From Brachionus rotundiformis (lineage: Eukaryota; Rotifera; Eurotatoria; Ploima; Brachionidae), in assembly GCA_016802295.1 (NCBI GenBank), contig JAESIW010000064.1:496001-560000 (forward strand): a stretch of 64,000 bases of DNA. Direction: 5' to 3'. Positions within the stretch are counted from its first letter, which is position 1; the number at the start of each line of letters is the position of its first letter. The position numbers were made by a program, and so were the translations under genes. Positions 34,392 through 44,209 of the stretch are shown here, one piece after another. The notes under the pieces were generated by a model, which was not told where the DNA came from, did no database searches, and saw nothing but the letters and a program-made list of their open reading frames with translations.

Positions 34392-35051
34392 ATGTACCAT
34401 CCAACTCGAGGAGGTGTTCGCGGAGGTCGAGATCAATTTACATGGGAAAATGTAAAGACAGACAAGGACCGAGAATGCTATCTGGGTCATTCCTTAATGG
34501 CCCCTGTAGGACGATGGCAAGAAGGTAAGGACATAATGTGGTATGCCAGTGAAAGCCAAAAGAAGGACATTAAAAATCTCCAGCAAAAAGAATTCACAAA
34601 GGCAAAAGAATTAGAGGAAGAAGCTCTGATGGCTGCGCTTGGCTACCGAATTGTGAAAAAAGAAAAAAAAGAAGAAGAGATTAATCACCAAGATCACAAA
34701 AATGAAAAAGATTTAAAAAAACACAAAGACAAACAAATTTCTCAAGGACCCCAAGTTTTTGAATGTGACAATAAAAACGAATTGGACAAAATGCTTATAA
34801 GTTTGCTTGATAAATTTGGTAGAGATGCACTATTCGATGCTCTGGGAGGCTCGAAAGACAAGAAGAAGAAAAAAGAGAAAAAAAAGAACAAGAAGAAGAA
34901 TCATTCAAGCTCATCAGAATCAGATTCCGATTCTGATGATTCGAGAAGCAAAAAGAGAAAGAAAAATAAAGACACACATTTTGAAAGGTCCAAAAAGAGA
35001 AGAGCGAGATCTCGGAGTCGTTCTTACGTGTCCAGCTCGGATTCCAGTTGA
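34392..35051 (+). CDS. MMTAG2: Multiple myeloma tumour-associated protein 2 homologue (C1orf35/MMTAG2)
   Basis: Single-exon gene of 219 residues. The first 85 residues match the family signature: MYHPTRGGVRGGRDQFTWENV, KTDKDRECYLGHSLMAPVGRW and EEALMAALGYR. The rest is charged: a Lys/Glu stretch, then a short acidic-hydrophobic segment (LISLLDKFGRDALFDALGG), and finally Lys-rich, Ser/Asp-rich and Arg/Ser-rich tails (KKKKEKKK, SSSSESDSDSDD, RARSRSRS) typical of nuclear RNA-associated proteins. The family is conserved in animals but its function is poorly known. Length is near the usual 250. The ATG at 34392 matches the family start. The frame in the other phase over the C terminus is only a shadow of the repeated Lys/Arg codons. 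Confidence 0.93.
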   Translation: MYHPTRGGVRGGRDQFTWENVKTDKDRECYLGHSLMAPVGRWQEGKDIMWYASESQKKDIKNLQQKEFTKAKELEEEALMAALGYRIVKKEKKEEEINHQDHKNEKDLKKHKDKQISQGPQVFECDNKNELDKMLISLLDKFGRDALFDALGGSKDKKKKKEKKKNKKKNHSSSSESDSDSDDSRSKKRKKNKDTHFERSKKRRARSRSRSYVSSSDSS

Positions 35052-35403
35052 AATAAAATTTTTAATTTCAAATAAATAATTAGAACTTTTTTATTAATAA
35101 AAATATATGGCTTGTTTTTACTTAATTTAATGTACAGAAATTAAAAAATCTCATAAGAAATTGAAATAATTTATTTAATTACGTATCAAAGTTATAAAAA
35201 TATAAAGTAAAAATTAATTGGTCATAGAAACGCTATTATTTCATCACCTTTCTTTTTTAAATTCAACATAATTTAATTTAAATTCGACAATAAAGACTTC
35301 TATTTTAATCTAAAAACTAAAAACCCTTAAATTGACTCATTTATCCATACTATTATTTAAACCATTAACTAAAAGAATTTTAGGCATTAAAAAATTTACA
35401 ATA
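35052..35403. other. Spacer, no gene seen
   Basis: AT-rich spacer between MMTAG2 and the first EF-hand gene. It probably contains the MMTAG2 3' UTR and the promoter of the EF-hand gene. Confidence 0.4.
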
Positions 35404-36085
35404 ATGGCAAAATCAAACAAGGACTTTGATGAAAAAAGTAATTTTGATTTTTTACCATATTGGTTTACTTAAAAATGGACTATTACATTTATAAATATCA
35501 TTTATCTGTAAAAATTGATTGTTTAATAAACAATTTTATATCGCTCTTTATTAAATAATTAATACTCTAGCCTGTCTAGTTATTATTTTTAACTTTTATT
35601 GAGTATTTAATTAATTATTTTAAGGATTACGTGACTCTTTTGATATTTTCGACAGGTTTGTTTTTTTTTTGATTAAATATGGAATTAAAATTTTCATTAA
35701 TAGAGATAAATCAGGTTATATTACTTTTTATGAGCTCAAACAAGTTTTCCTTTCATTAAAATTAAAACCAAGCGATCAAGAAATTAAAAAATTAATGGAT
35801 AAAATTGATACAAACAAGGACAATAAAATTAGCTTTGAAGAATTTAAAGACATGATGAATATATATATGGAAGAAGGCATATCTGATGAAAAAATAAGAG
35901 CTAATTTTAAATTAATTGATGAAGATAATAATGGTTCTATAAGCTGTGATGAATTGCACACAATTTTGCTTCGACTTGGAAAATCTTATCGCAAAGATGA
36001 AGTTGAGCGAATGATTTCAGCCATAGATACAGATGGTGATGGAAACATTTCTTACGAAGAATTTAAAATGATTTGTAAAAATTAA
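35404..36085 (+). CDS. Calmodulin-like four-EF-hand protein, tandem copy 1
   Basis: Three exons (35404-35437, 35625-35655, 35704-36085) join in phases 1 and 2, giving 148 residues, calmodulin length. Four EF loops: DRDKSGYITFYE, DTNKDNKISFEE, DEDNNGSISCDE and DTDGDGNISYEE, each with acidic positions 1, 3 and 12 intact or conservatively changed. The N terminus (MAKSNKDFDEKRLRDSFDIF) is diverged from calmodulin. It should be a cytosolic calcium sensor; the target is unknown. It is the most diverged of the four tandem genes, and its final exon is 382 nt rather than 379. The intron in the first EF loop (after FD-R) is shared by all four copies. Confidence 0.88.
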
Positions 36086-37484
36086 ATTCAATTAAAAATC
36101 TTTTATTTCTATTGTACTTTTTAAACGATTTATTTTATTTTTTAAATTAATTTGTAACAATTTAAATTTTTTATAAATAATAATAAAATCTGAACATAAG
36201 ATACCATTTAGTACTTTTTGCAATCATAATATATTAAATTTATGCTTTGACATAAAAATTTATTTTTCTTTATTTTAATAAGTAAAATTTTCCACATAGC
36301 TCGGAATAGATTCTCGGGTTTTTAGGTAAACTAAAAAAAACGGGGAAAAACAATCAAATTCTTATTTATTAATGAACTTGAATTAAGAAATTTAAAAAAA
36401 ATATCGATTTTACCTAGATTTTATCTGAAATAAAAGTTTCCAAGAATTTTCCATTGAGTAAATATTTAAATAGCCTTTTTTAACTTCAAATAGAGAAAAA
36501 GCTTTTGATTTTATGTTCTTAATTCCGTAAAAAGATAATTTGAATCTTAATGGTCTGCTTTTTTAAGAAATTGTTGCATGAATTTTATTCTAATTAAGAT
36601 TCATTAAGATCTTTCTATAAATTAAGTCATTTAAAAACTTAATTTTTTCGTTTTACTAGATTAACCTTAAATCAAAAATTATAATAATTCGTTGGTCAGA
36701 GATAAAAATTTATCTAATCATTCAATTTAGCTATTTATCAAAATTTAAAAATTTAGAATAATATAAAAGTCTAATTAAGACATGCTTTAAAAGATAACAT
36801 TACCTAGAATAAAATTTATAAAAAAATTAACATCAATTGAGCATTTATTTAAACGTTATTTTTATCTCTTTTATATTTTCAATTAGTTAGAAAAAAATTA
36901 AGTCCAATCAATCCAAATTAGCGGCATTGTTTAAAAAAAGTTTCTGTAATTAAAAAGATAATACTAAATCAATTTAAAAGAATTAATTTTTAGTTTTTGT
37001 TTAATTTTTTTTAAAGTTTAAATTTGAAAATGTTAATCTGTCGGGAAAAAAAAAATTAATTAAATAATTTTTAAAATACGAACAAACATAAAGCGTCATT
37101 TATCACTTAAAAATCCGATTTAGTATATGATTTAATTTTAATTAAAATTACGACAGTGGTTCAAGGAAAATTTCGTAATTCAAGTGTTTTGAATTCATTT
37201 ATGAATGACGATGGTAATGATGATTAAAATTTTTAATTAGTTTTGAGATAAAATCTGTATTTCCGGTTGATTTTAAAATTAAAATTTATTTTCATCAATT
37301 TTTATTTCGAATTTCCATAGTTACTTATTTTCTAACATCGTAATTTTTTTATAATTATTTAGAAAAAGTCTTATATAATTATACAGTTACGTTTTTTTAT
37401 CTGTGTCTTTGACTCATTTTTATTACGTGAACTTATCTATTTAAATCAGTATTTTTTCTTAGATTTTCATAAAAAAATAATCGA
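36086..37484. other. Spacer between EF-hand copies 1 and 2
   Basis: 1.4 kb of AT-rich DNA. I see no partial EF-hand exon or transposon. Confidence 0.4.
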
Positions 37485-38037
37485 ATGTCAAAATTAACTC
37501 CATCTCAGGAAAGAGGTATCAAATTTAATTAAATTAATTTTTAAATATGTGAATAAAAAATCTCTTTTAAAGAACTAAGAGAAGCTTTTGAAATATTTGA
37601 CAAGTAAATAATTAATTAAAATTAGGTAGTGATTTTTTTAAATTAATTTCAAACAAAGAGATGGCTCAGATAGTATTTCCTCTAAAGAGTTGAGAGATGT
37701 GTTTCGCGCCCTAGAATTAAACGCAAGTGACAGCCAAGTTCAAGCAGCCATGAGGCAAATGGATCGGAATGGAGACGGAGAAATAAGCTTCTCCGAGTTT
37801 AGGCGAGTTATGGAAGTGCAATTTTACAGGAAATATAGCAATGAGGAGATACGTGATGTTTTCGATCATTTTGACAGGGACAGTAGTGGCTACATAACTG
37901 CAGATGAGCTGCGTTTGGCCCTGTCAAAAATTGGTAAAACATTTCGTAATGAGGAAATTGAAAGAATGATCAGCACAATTGACAAAGACAATGATGGTCG
38001 TATCTCAATTACTGAGTTTATAGATTTGTTAAAATAA
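37485..38037 (+). CDS. Calmodulin-like four-EF-hand protein, tandem copy 2
   Basis: Three exons (37485-37515, 37573-37603, 37659-38037) join in phases 1 and 2, giving 146 residues. The start MSKLTPSQERELREAFEIFD is close to the calmodulin N terminus. The EF loops are DKDGSDSISSKE, DRNGDGEISFSE, DRDSSGYITADE and DKDNDGRISITE, all apparently able to bind calcium. The middle linker (VMEVQFYRKYSNEEIRDVF) aligns with copy 3. Intron positions match copy 1 exactly. This gene keeps the most conventional N-terminal region of the four, so it may be close to the ancestral form. Confidence 0.9.
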
Positions 38038-38260
38038 AAAAATTGTCCATGTCTTTTTCTATGAATTTTTTTCTTCAAATTTTAATAAATATTATTCAAA
38101 AAAATTTAGAACTTAAGTGCTTCCTAAGCTAAAAATTATAGCTTCAAAAACTGCTTCATTCAAAATAACTAATTATTTAGTTATGTACAAACAATTTCAA
38201 AAAAAGCTTCAATTTTATTAAAATTTTTAGATTTAGAAAAAAGGCCTACATTTGAGAAAA
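38038..38260 (+). other. Spacer with an exon-like segment before EF-hand copy 3
   Basis: After an AG acceptor at about 38229-38230 the sequence reads LEKRPTFEKNG in the frame of copy 3 and stays open through the proposed first intron. A similar peptide (LEKKPKF) follows copy 4 at 42494-42532. This may be an N-terminal extension or a leftover exon. Confidence 0.4.
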
Positions 38261-38802
38261 ATGGTAAATTTTATGCTTTGGAAAGAAAAGATCAATTTAT
38301 TTATAAATTTAAGACTTCGACTCTTCAAAAATATCAGCTAAAAGAAATAAAAGAAGCATTTGACATATTCGATCGGTAGAGTTGGTTTTTGTTTTTATAA
38401 TTAAATAATTTTATTTGCTCTAGGGACAATTCAGGAACCATCTCTGTTAAAGAAATGGAACGAGTTTTTAAAACTCTAGGTATTCAGGCTTCAAGAGATG
38501 AGATTAAATTAGTTGTAAAAGAGATGGACATTGATGGAGATGGTGAAATTTCATTTGAAGAATTTGCCAGAGTTATGGGTGATAAATTTTACAGAAGGTA
38601 TACATCATCCGAAATAAGAGCTGCTTTTAGACACTTTGATAAAGACAACAATGGATACATAACTTGTGAAGAGCTAAGGGAATGCATGTCCAAGATGGGA
38701 AGGCACTTTTCAGATCGGGAAATAAACCGAATGATCAAATCGATTGACCGAGATGGAAACGGAATGATTTCCATTGAGGAATTTGCTCAGCTTCTGGAAT
38801 GA
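38261..38802 (+). CDS. Calmodulin-like four-EF-hand protein, tandem copy 3
   Basis: Exons 38261-38263 (ATG only), 38314-38375 and 38424-38802 join in phases 0 and 2, giving 147 residues. EF loops: DRDNSGTISVKE, DIDGDGEISFEE, DKDNNGYITCEE and DRDGNGMISIEE. The final exon is 379 nt, as in copies 2 and 4. Protein matches to copy 4 are the closest in the array (SFEEFARVMG, GNGMISI.EFA). The ATG-only first exon parallels copy 4 and is the main reason for this start. However, the 50-nt intron is a multiple of three minus one and the upstream frame is open, so an N-terminally longer, unspliced product is also possible. Probably a cytosolic calcium sensor. Confidence 0.82.
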
Positions 38803-39399
38803 ATTTTTTTAAAAATAAAATTTTTGTTCATTAATTAATTTATGTTCTAACTTAGTGGCCATAGTCAAATTTATGCATTTTTAAAATTTTTTTTTCCTTA
38901 TTTGATAATTGAAAGATATTTTATTTCTTTTTTTTAAATTGAAAAAATAAAATTATTTGTAAATTATAGAAAGATAAACCGTAATATAGCCTTAAATAAA
39001 TAAAACTTTTCAAAATTATTTTTTAATTATTATTTTTAAGATTTTTAGATAGAAAAATTAATCTAAAAATTTTTGACTTGTAATTTACCAATGTTAAATT
39101 AATTTAAATTATTTGACTTTTATATTTTATTTGATTATCACTCATTTTTATAACTTTGTTTGATTAATTAAAATAGACAAGTGATTCCATAATAAATTTG
39201 ATATTTTTATCAAATGAATAAAAATAATAAAATTCCAAAAAAATGTTAAAATTATTGTATTTTAATCTTTTAAAGCTAAATTAATCTTAACTGACTATTT
39301 CATTTAAGTCAATCACTGTCTGCACACCATATCATATTCATTTTGGCGCTTGTTATTCTACCTTACTTCCCTCTCTACAGGTTTCAATTAAAGAGCTCC
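38803..39399. other. Spacer after EF-hand copy 3
   Basis: AT-rich DNA, partly the 3' UTR of copy 3. No other feature is seen before the dead Mutator-like gene. Confidence 0.4.
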
Positions 39400-40645
39400 A
39401 TTTGCTCAATATATTCTAAGTAAATGTCCAAACCACAGCAAGCTAGGATTCATATGAATGCAAAAGAAACTAAAATTTTATAAAAATATTTAATACATTG
39501 TCATGAGCCAGATCCAAATGGTATTAATGGCCCAATGGTGATAAATAAAATCAAAGAACGTCCTGTTATAATATCAAAAACCTCAGAAGAATAATCAATA
39601 AGTGTTTAATGGAGTCAACTGTTTCTTTAGCTACGTTTTTACTAGACTAATTCTAAAAACATGACTCAAATGATTAATAGACTTCTACGTCAAATGAATG
39701 GAATTGGAAGCGATCTGGGACATAAAGGAAAAATTTCAATAAATTATAGGTATAGACAAGCAGTGTCAGCTAAAAATTGTCTAGTCTATTATAGCGGCGA
39801 AGAAGAGGATCGCATAATAATTCTTGGTACACAACAAAGCTTGGATTTGCCAAGTCGTGGATGGTACTTTCGATGTGAGCCTGAAAGTTTTAAAGCAAAT
39901 TTTCACCATCAAAGTAATCATTAACAACAAAAATTTAGCTTGTATTAACGCATTTTTGCCTGATAAATACGAATGAAAGAGTATTCGAATTTATGGTAAA
40001 AAATGTGTCAAAACATCTAAAATTTATTTTATCAAGTTTTGAAAAAGGTATTATCAATTCAGTTATATTAATTTTCCCAATAACAAGCGTTTGTGGATGC
40101 TTTTTTCATTTAACTGCAAATTTCATTTATTTATTATAGGCGATGTATAAAGAAAATAATTTAAAATAAATAAGACAAAAATTTGGGAGAAAAAATATTT
40201 GGGAAAAAAGTGGTAAACAGTAGCCTAAAAAGGTTATTTACGAAAATTTAAGAAAATATTGTAGATATTTAAAAGTGTTGCCATTTTGTCCAGTTAAATA
40301 TTCAATCAATCAGATTAAGTTGAATGCGTTAGTAAAATTCAATGTCTTATTATATTGGAAAATATTTCATAGTTTTTCCGAATCTTGACAATCCAAAAGT
40401 ACGTGAAATTCCACTTTTTCCAATAAAACTCTGAAGTCTACAACAAAGAGTGCCAATAGATATGCTCAGATCTAATCTAGCATAAGTCTATTTCTCAAGA
40501 CATCGCCTCTCATCCATTCGTCAATAAGCTTATAAAGCATTTTATAACAGAACAATATGATATTGAGTCTAGTTTGGAACAAATAGAGAATGGCGTCATT
40601 TTTCAAAAAGATAAGCGAGAATTGGAAAAATATATTGAAAAATAG
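39400..40645 (+). pseudogene. Mutator-like (MULE) transposase relic
   Basis: A broken gene in at least four frames. From 39661 comes a partial N-terminal region (DRIIILGTQQSLDL...GWYFRCEP). At about 39981-40140 the sequence reads LSSFEKGIINSV...FP...VCGCFFHLT, the conserved D.E.A..NA...FP...GCFFHL block near the end of the MULE catalytic domain. At about 40273 it reads LKVLPFCPV, the LAF.P. motif. At 40511-40645 it reads HPFVNKLIKHFITEQYDIES to a stop, the usual C-terminal helix. In-frame stops separate these pieces. The order and spacing fit a MULE transposase. No intact TIRs were found around it. Confidence 0.72.
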
Positions 40646-41884
40646 CTTTTTTTTTAGCTTATCATAATATTTTTTTACAGCAATTCCTCAAAAAGTCTTT
40701 AATACTTATAATAGTTATTGTGCAATTAGATTTATTTCTCAAATCAATAATTATTATTCTTTTTACAATAAAACGTTTAAAACTCAAAAAATAAAAGCTT
40801 TAATAAACTTGTTTACAAATTTGTTTTTTTTTCTTTGTATTTTTACTACTAGTAAAATGATTAAATGATTTAATCATTATCATATTTAATATTTAATATT
40901 AGCATTCTATGAAATTCATTGGTTCCATCTTTTATTCTGGATGCATTGGTTCATTGGTTCGGAATTTGTTTCTGAATAATTAAGCTTTTGATATTATGTT
41001 AGACAAGGATATTTGGAGAACCAATATTTTGTAAAGGCGTCCAAAAAGTCCACTTTACTTCCGTCCCTTTACTTGACTCAGACATTCTCGTTTAGAAGTA
41101 TATTACTAAACTAATGTAAAGTTTGACTGACTCCCATCCCGATTAAAGTTTAACAGACATGTTGAATTTTCAAGTCGATTCTTAATGTCTTTATCTGTTC
41201 TCAGCATTGCAATGATAGCGCTTACCAAGCATATCAGCTCAATTGATGGTAGTTGCAATGTCTCGATGTATGTTTGAGAATAACTATTTATTATTAACTT
41301 AAATTTTTCAAAACATTAAGTAAAAAAAAACTTTTTCTTATTAAATATAATTATTTTTGAATTTTTTATTGATTAATTTTAAAATTTCTATATTCAAATA
41401 TTTTTAAAAATAATTATCTAATAATCAAGTCTTTTATAGATGAGAATTTTGATTTTTATTTGATTTATATTATAATTTTTATTTTTTATTTTAAATGTTT
41501 TGAAAAAAAAACAAAAACTAAATAACTTAAATTTTTGTTAAAACAATATAAGCTTGTTAAATTTATGCTAGAAAACTTTTTTAATCTAAAAAACAACTAC
41601 CTTAATATTTAATTAACTAATTTTTTTTATAAAATTGATTAAATTGAATATAAGTAAGCGATTCAATAATTTTTACAAAAAATTCCAAAAACTAAAATAA
41701 ACTTAAAATAAGTTAATAAATACTGAGTATTTTTAAAAAAGAAATTTAATTGCTTACCATAAATAAGCTTTTACGAATTTTAAATACCTTTAAACAAAAT
41801 CTTTTTTAATAGAAATTAAATTTTAAAATCGCAAAGTTTTCTTTAGAAAAATTAAAATTCAAAATTAAATAAAAATTAATAAAA
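40646..41884. other. Spacer between the MULE relic and EF-hand copy 4
   Basis: AT-rich DNA without a coding frame. The stretch 40930-41280 is slightly GC-richer and may be more transposon debris, but I cannot identify it. Confidence 0.35.
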
Positions 41885-42420
41885 ATGGTAATCAAAGTTA
41901 AATTAAATTCCAAACTAACTTTTTCTTATCATAGAACTTGTCTTCAGAAAGTTACAAGCTTAAAGAACTCAGAGAAGTCTTTGACATTTTTGACCTGTAA
42001 TTAAAAAATTTTTCTTATCAAATATCAATTTTATTCTTAAGAGATAAATCAGGCTCTATTTCTGCAAAAGAAATGGAATTAGTATTCAAATCTTTGAATA
42101 TTGATGCCACCAAAGAAGAAATAAAAAGTGTGATTAATGAAATGGATACAGACGGAGATGGAGAAATATCGTTTGAGGAATTTGCCAGAGTAATGGGTGT
42201 AAATATAATGGGTAATCTTACACAAGCTGAATTAATAGCTGCTTTTCAGCACTTCGACCAGAATGGTGATGGATTCATCACTTGGATTGAACTCAAAGAA
42301 TGCATGGAAAAAATGGGCAAAAATTATACAAAACGCGAAATTATAAGAATGATTAAATCAGTCGACATTGATGGAAACGGAATGATATCAATTGATGAAT
42401 TTGCTAAACTTTTTGAGTGA
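41885..42420 (+). CDS. Calmodulin-like four-EF-hand protein, tandem copy 4
   Basis: Exons 41885-41887 (ATG only), 41935-41996 and 42042-42420 join in phases 0 and 2, giving 147 residues. EF loops: DLDKSGSISAKE, DTDGDGEISFEE, DQNGDGFITWIE and DIDGNGMISIDE. EF1 has Leu at loop position 2. The 62-nt second and 379-nt third exons have exactly the lengths seen in copy 3, and exon 1 is again only the start codon, so the two arose by duplication. Separated from copy 3 by the MULE relic, which probably inserted later or accompanied the duplication. Confidence 0.85.
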
Positions 42421-42480
42421 TTTTCTTTTTTTTTCTATCGTTTTATTATATAAATGTTTTTTTAATCGCTTGTTTCAGAT

Positions 42481-42532
42481 CAGACTCTTAGTCTAGAAAA
42501 AAAGCCTAAATTTAATTTTAATCCTTACAGGT
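42481..42532 (+). other. Exon-like segment after EF-hand copy 4
   Basis: An acceptor-like TTTCAG at about 42474-42479 is followed by an open frame (DQTLSLEKKPKFNFNPYR) and a GTAAG donor. It resembles the segment before copy 3 (DLEKRPTFEKNG). It may be the remains of a fifth copy, or an exon joined to a neighbour by alternative splicing. No further EF-hand exon follows within the next 1.6 kb. Confidence 0.35.
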
Positions 42533-42685
42533 AAGAAAATAAAACGCCAATATTTTTAGTCTACATAATGCAATTAGAAATTTTTCCTCAGAAAAAATAA
42601 ACCAAACTCTTGGTTTTGAAAGAAAGCTTTAAAAAAATTAAATGCTAACGGATATTTAAACCATTAAATAAATTTTTTTGCTAAT

Positions 42686-42746
42686 CTTTTTTTATAGCTT
42701 ATTTTTCAATATTGGGCCAATATTGAAAAATAAGCTATAAAAAAAG
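42686..42746. repeat. Perfect 30-bp inverted repeat (near-perfect palindrome)
   Basis: Arms 42686-42715 and 42717-42746 are exact reverse complements separated by one G. Left-arm landmarks are TATAGCTTATTTTTC and AATATTGG. It would extrude as a hairpin with almost no loop. It carries no target duplication and is not part of a recognised element. Confidence 0.95.
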
Positions 42747-42967
42747 CAAAAAAAGTTAGTTAGTTAATTAAAGAGCTAGTTTGAAAAGAATAAGAAATTA
42801 TAATAAAAATGGTTAAATTTTATCATATTAAATCTTTAAAAAGATTCTTTTTTAAATAAGAATATTTTTATTTGTATTATACTTAAAAATTTGCCAGATC
42901 CTCAAGTATGAATTAATAAATCAACAATTGTTTAATAAACTTTATTAGCACTAGAAATTTTAAATAG

Positions 42968-43121
42968 CAGTAATTTACTGTATATTAACTTTTTTTTAAT
43001 TAAAAAGAAAAAATCTACATAATTCATTTAATATTGATTTACATTAAAACCTGTCCAAAAGATATGAGATTTTAAAATATTTTAAAACGAGTCAAATGAC
43101 TCGTTTGGTGCTTCTAGTGTT
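42968..43121. repeat. Dispersed repeat B, copy 2
   Basis: Partner of 17511-17645. This copy keeps a perfect 10-bp inverted repeat, AAACGAGTCA (43085-43094) and TGACTCGTTT (43097-43106), separated by AA. The first copy has lost the left arm. A weak third trace (TTTGGTGCTTCCAATGTTAAA) lies near 21591. Confidence 0.6.
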
Positions 43122-44209
43122 AAAATAAGATGCGAATCATTTAAATTTATCTTATAGAATTAAAATTTGCTTAATTACCCTTTTTGAAGATTATACCAAA
43201 ACTTTGATTTAATATTTTTAATTTTAATAATTATTAATTAATTGAATTTTAAATCAAATGCAAAAATATCTAAAATTGCTTAGATGTTTATTTTTAATAT
43301 TTCATTCGGAAATTTACAAACAAAATCAAAATTGTATGCTAACTTAAAAAAATTTTTAAATTTTGATAAAAATTATGATGTTTTTATCAATTACAAAATT
43401 AGACTACTAATAAACAAACATAAATTTAAATTTTATATTAAAAATAAACTCTTTTAGCATTCATAAGGAATCCTTAATTAAACGTCTTTTCAATTGATTG
43501 ACTTTTCAGTGGTTACACAGTACTATTTAAATAGGTTTTAAGCTTAAGCTTAAAAAGATAATGCAGATAAGGCCAATTAAAACGATATTTTCGTTTTGAT
43601 GATATTTCCAATAATTATATTATTTCTTAACCAAGCTTATTTAATCAAAGTACCTATACCTAAAAGTAGATATGCGGCAAGATGACAAGAATTTTATATT
43701 TTTACATTTTCATATTTTTTTATTTTTGTCCAATATTTCAGAAATTTTAATAAAAAAAAATTTCCCAAACTAAAATTTTCTGGAACAATGCACAAAACAT
43801 AAAAATATGAATAATCATTTTTCGGGACATGCGCTTCTTTGGACCAAATAATGTTCCGTGACACTTTCCAAGAGCTAAAAGAGGCGGAAACAGGGTTTAG
43901 AAAAAAATGAAAATAATTTTAGCCAAAAAAAGTTTCCAAGATTTTTATGACTATACTTTAATATTTCACAGTATTCTTTGAATGCAAGGATTAAAATATT
44001 CTCCTAAGATTTAAGTTTATTTTATCAAAAAACTGACAAATTATTAGAAACTTATGTTCAATTTGAGTTATCTAAATCAAAAAAATAATAGAAAATGATC
44101 ACATTATTTATAAAATTTAGAAAAACTATGAAATTATTGAAATTATTTTAATAGAAAAAGTTTAAGAAAAATTCTATATAATTTTTATGTACGCAAAAAA
44201 TTCAATCAT

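Larger units (their letters stand above)
42421..44209. other. Spacer after the EF-hand array
   Basis: Holds an exon-like segment (42494-42532), a perfect long palindrome and repeat B copy 2, each listed separately. The remainder is AT-rich without genes. At 43800-43870 a slightly GC-richer patch shows no frame. Confidence 0.5.
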
